Of a DNA stretch of 64,000 nucleotides, positions 60,684-64,000 are shown piece by piece. The stretch is taken from the NCBI RefSeq assembly GCF_001039355.2, contig NW_019774637.1, positions 206,927-270,926 on the forward strand. Direction: 5' to 3'. Source of the stretch: Lingula anatina. Taxonomy: Eukaryota > Brachiopoda > Lingulata > Lingulida > Lingulidae. Below the pieces are notes generated by a model. That model had not been told where the DNA came from. It saw only the letters and a list, made by a program, of their open reading frames with translations, and ran no database searches. Made by a program: the position numbers and the translations under genes. Positions within the stretch are counted from its first letter, which is position 1; each line of letters opens with the position of its first letter.

Positions 60684-63630
60684 GTAGATTCATGGGGTTA
60701 ATTTTTCTTTTTTTTTTTTTTTTAAAGGTCCAAACTTTAAATTTTGATAGTTTCAATGTTAGCCATTATGATTCATGGCCAGTTCACATCATGGGTTTGA
60801 TTTACCTTTGGCATAGAAAAATATTGGCTCACAGCTCTTGTAACACATTCCTGTTGCATTCTATTATAAAATTAAAGTCCCAAGGCACAATTTTGGAATA
60901 AAATGTATTGGAGTTTCAGCAGTAATTTTTCAAACGAGCTGATTATCTCCTTTCTAGTTTTTTTTTCTTCTACTACTTTTCTTTCTTCTACTTTTAATTT
61001 TGTACTCTTTATCTGTAACAAAGCCTGTTTTTAACCCCTATAAGGATCTTAACTAACTTTTTTGCCATTACATTGACTACAGGATTACAGAGTATTACAG
61101 TTAATTTGGTCTAGATTCTTTATACATGTGAATTATAAAAGAAATTACTTCTTTAGTGTTTAATGGGTGAACTCAGTATTGGCTTTGAAAGATTAGCTGC
61201 CTAGATGACAGAATCTTGCCAAATACCATGTTGGTGCATTTGACCAGCTTGTGACCAGTTTAGAGGCTTTCATATAAGCAACCATGTGAACTTCTCTCCT
61301 CTCATCCTGCTCAGTGCTACCTCGATGAAACTTTTTTTTTTTTGACTCAGTAGGCCAATTTCACCCTCGATTACAATTGCAAACAAACTTGTGCCTAGTA
61401 GGGGTTAAGAAGTTGTTAAAGTCACTGAAAGTTATGAGGACATTGTTTAATGAAAGAGTAATTTTGCTGTGTGAAAGGTTAGATTAGGTTGCCAGAGCTG
61501 AGTCACATAATATTAAGCCCCAGAACCACAACTAGATCTCAACTCGGGGCGTCGCGGTGTCATTGGTGAGGCATACTGTCCATAGGGTTAACGAGGGTGA
61601 CTTGGCATGCTTGACACTTCATATCTCTTCAGTTCATTAGATTAGGAACCCTTGAAGTAGATTGACAGGCAAATCAATTCTTTTTAGCTAAACATTTTTT
61701 AACTGAAAAGTATGCTGAAAAGAAAAATTGTTTCATACATGAAAATAGTAGTTAACTTTTGTGGCACTTTTCAGTTGCTCTCTTAAAAGAATGCTGATTG
61801 CTAATATGTGCTGTAAGGTGATCATTATTTTACCGGTTGATAATTAATGACTTTGTTTTAAGGCAGTATTACTGTTGAATTACAGGACCTTTGAGTCATT
61901 TAGAGTCTTTGGGTGGTAGTGTTACCTCAGTTTTGGCTCATGGTGTTGAAATGAGATCCTAACTTGTAGCAGGTGATATATATCAGTTCATTTCAACAGA
62001 TGATAAGCTTTTTGCTTGCCCTATGTCTTTTCCCAGTATTGGAGTTTTATTGGCTTCTGATTGATAGTTTTGCTAAAATGAAGTAAAAAATGATAGTAAG
62101 ATAAGGCAGATAATGTTGACAGTTTATTTTTGATGAGATGATTGTCTTTTTCTTTTGCTGTATTTATCAAATATTCTGTTGGTTATAAGATAAATGAATT
62201 ATTCAGTAACATTTACAAACATATAACAACATCTTATTTTGCCAATTTTAAAGTGGTTATCAGAATGTACACAGATGAGTAGAGACTGTACAATAACAGA
62301 TGGGCATCTTTTACATGTGATATTTCAGATTATTTTTAGAGGACTTATGATACATATCAGATGGAGCTTTTATCAGTCTGTGTTGCACATTGTCAGACAG
62401 TAGCAGATGTTTTGTAGAAATGTGAACTTTTTTATCTTTATGTAATTCTGGCATTTTTGCTGTGAACACAATCAACATTTCAACAATAAGTTGGGGATAA
62501 TTTTATATCGAACTTTTAGGATGAGGTGGACATGAAGATCTTTTTCCAGCCATGAACACAAGTTCCATTTGTTTGGACCCCCCCCCCCTCCTTTTTTTAT
62601 TGAAATAGGCTATCATGATGGCTTTAACCTCAATGTTATTTTAACATGGTTACAATGCATTATTAGTCACATATACAACTGATTACCTCAAAAACCTTTT
62701 CAATGTTAGCACATATTTCATCTCACAACCTGAACAGCTTATTTTACACCCTGGGTTAGCAGTGACACCAGTTTATACTTATAATGTCTATATGTATCCA
62801 AAAACTCAGTAAAGATGGTAAATACCCTTAGGAACTCAGGGTGATGGATGTATGTTCAGTCTCAGTAAGGCACAGTCTAAATTTTTCACAGCTGGTTTCT
62901 GCCTGTCTGCTTCTGCAGTGTTTATAAACAAAATGTAATAGCAGCACAGGCTGTGGATTATGCAAAGGTTGTCATGACATGTAATTTTGGGTTTTTAAAC
63001 CACATACTTAGCAGAAAATATGTGAAAGTGTCGGAAGCAGTGGAATGCACATCTGTGTGTTACATGTACATGTGTCACTCTGTAATAGTTACGTCTTTCT
63101 GCCAAAATAGGTACGTCTGGTGATAAACTAGAATGAGAAGCAGCATATGTTGAGTTTGTTCAGCAAAGTTTTATTTCAAAATATCTTTTTAATGATATAA
63201 GTGAATCAAGAAATAACCTTCATGGGGTAGAGAACAATTTGAGGGTGGCAAAGGAATGATTTTTAAATGTTTTGTTTGCTAAATACCGTTCAGGCATATA
63301 ACTATAATGGCACAAATGGTTGAAAATTATAATCAAAATTATGCCTTAATTCCTAATCATCATATCTCTCAAATTTGTGTTTAGAACTTTAAATATTTAT
63401 TTTGGTGTCCCCTTTAAAGATAATTTTGAAAAAAAAGTTCATTTGGTAGATATCAGTAGCATACACACCTGAGATGTATGTATTAGTACAAGTTTATTTT
63501 GGCAGTGTCTATATTTTGGCAGGACACATGTAGCCTTATGTCATATATTTCCTACCCTGCTGTTCTCAGGAATAAGTCTGGGCTGGTAGGTGGAGGTTTG
63601 AAAGCATGTGTGTATGTACGTGTGTGTATG
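60684..63630 (+). other. Probable intron or intergenic DNA
   Basis: AT-rich, with poly(T) at about 60707-60723 and a poly(C) run at about 62579-62588. A slightly GC-richer patch at 61530-61570 (CTCGGGGCGTCGCGGTG) has no supporting splice sites. I see no exon in it. Confidence 0.4.
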
Positions 63631-63638
63631 CATGCATA

Positions 63639-63661
63639 TGTGTGTGTGTGTGTATGCATGC

Positions 63662-63740
<79 letters not shown>

Positions 63741-63761
63741 GGAGAGAGAGAGAGAGAGAGT
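63639..63761 (+). repeat. (TG)n-(AG)n compound microsatellite
   Basis: TG tract interrupted by TATGCATGCATA, then an uninterrupted TG run, then an AG run to TTGG. ORFs across it are repeat translations. Confidence 0.95.
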
Positions 63762-64000
63762 TGGTTATCTTGGGGAAAAATTCAAGTAAAATTGTTCAAT
63801 TAATGGCAAGAGGTTACTAATTGAAATATATATATCGGTATCAGTGAATTAATTTCTCTTATGAGCCACTGATACCTACAAAACAATGCATTATCAAAAC
63901 AGGCAGAGGCAAAGCTGTTGCAAATACACTTTTAATTAGTATTTTCTTAACCTTAGAACAAAGTTTTGCATCTTTTTTTCTTTTGCTGAAGATGAGCTGT

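Overview
This window looks like an AT-rich metazoan nuclear genome, most likely a highly heterozygous marine invertebrate (lophotrochozoan or invertebrate deuterostome; I cannot narrow it further). The signs are GT-AG introns, animal gene families (RECQL4, TRIM-NHL, ZC3H3, neutral sphingomyelinase), long (TG)n/(CA)n microsatellites, many MITE-like inverted repeats, and gaps flanked by near-identical duplicated sequence. All exon models below were built by hand from splice signals, homology remembered from the families, and codon-phase continuity.

Layout. 1-11318 (+): the 3' three quarters of a RECQL4-type RecQ helicase (15 exons seen; the N-terminal exons lie outside the window). A large intron carries an intact single-exon TRIM-NHL gene on the opposite strand (5740-7575). 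About 4575-12003 is tandemly duplicated as about 12003-18145: the second unit has a second intact TRIM-NHL gene (13252-15087) and a decayed copy of the helicase C-terminal exons, including a 46-bp array that multiplies a 3' splice site. 18856-24737 (-): a complete 10-exon ZC3H3 gene (978 codons, phases consistent, five CCCH fingers), convergent with RECQL4. 25245-27812 (-): a second copy of ZC3H3 exons 1-2 behind a single-N join, best explained as the other haplotype; it carries a foldback insertion absent from the first copy. 28619-33163 (+): a neutral sphingomyelinase (SMPD3/SMPD5-like) gene, head to head with ZC3H3, missing one catalytic-domain segment at an N (29840).

33164-64000 contains no gene I can name. 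It holds PIF/Harbinger-like MITEs (some nested), microsatellites, and a 36447-46670 block present two to three times across gaps (probable haplotype duplication). Phase-compatible splice signals suggest one unidentified minus-strand gene (about 36.7-55.2 kb). A CCAAT-box promoter with a signal-peptide-like first exon (58.8-60.7 kb, +) suggests another gene that leaves the window on the right.

The named genes do not form a pathway. RECQL4 acts in replication and repair, ZC3H3 in nuclear polyadenylated-RNA processing and export, nSMase makes ceramide, and TRIM-NHL proteins are probable ubiquitin ligases or RNA regulators. As I recall, human RECQL4, ZC3H3 and SMPD5 all map to 8q24.3, so the clustering may be ancestral synteny.
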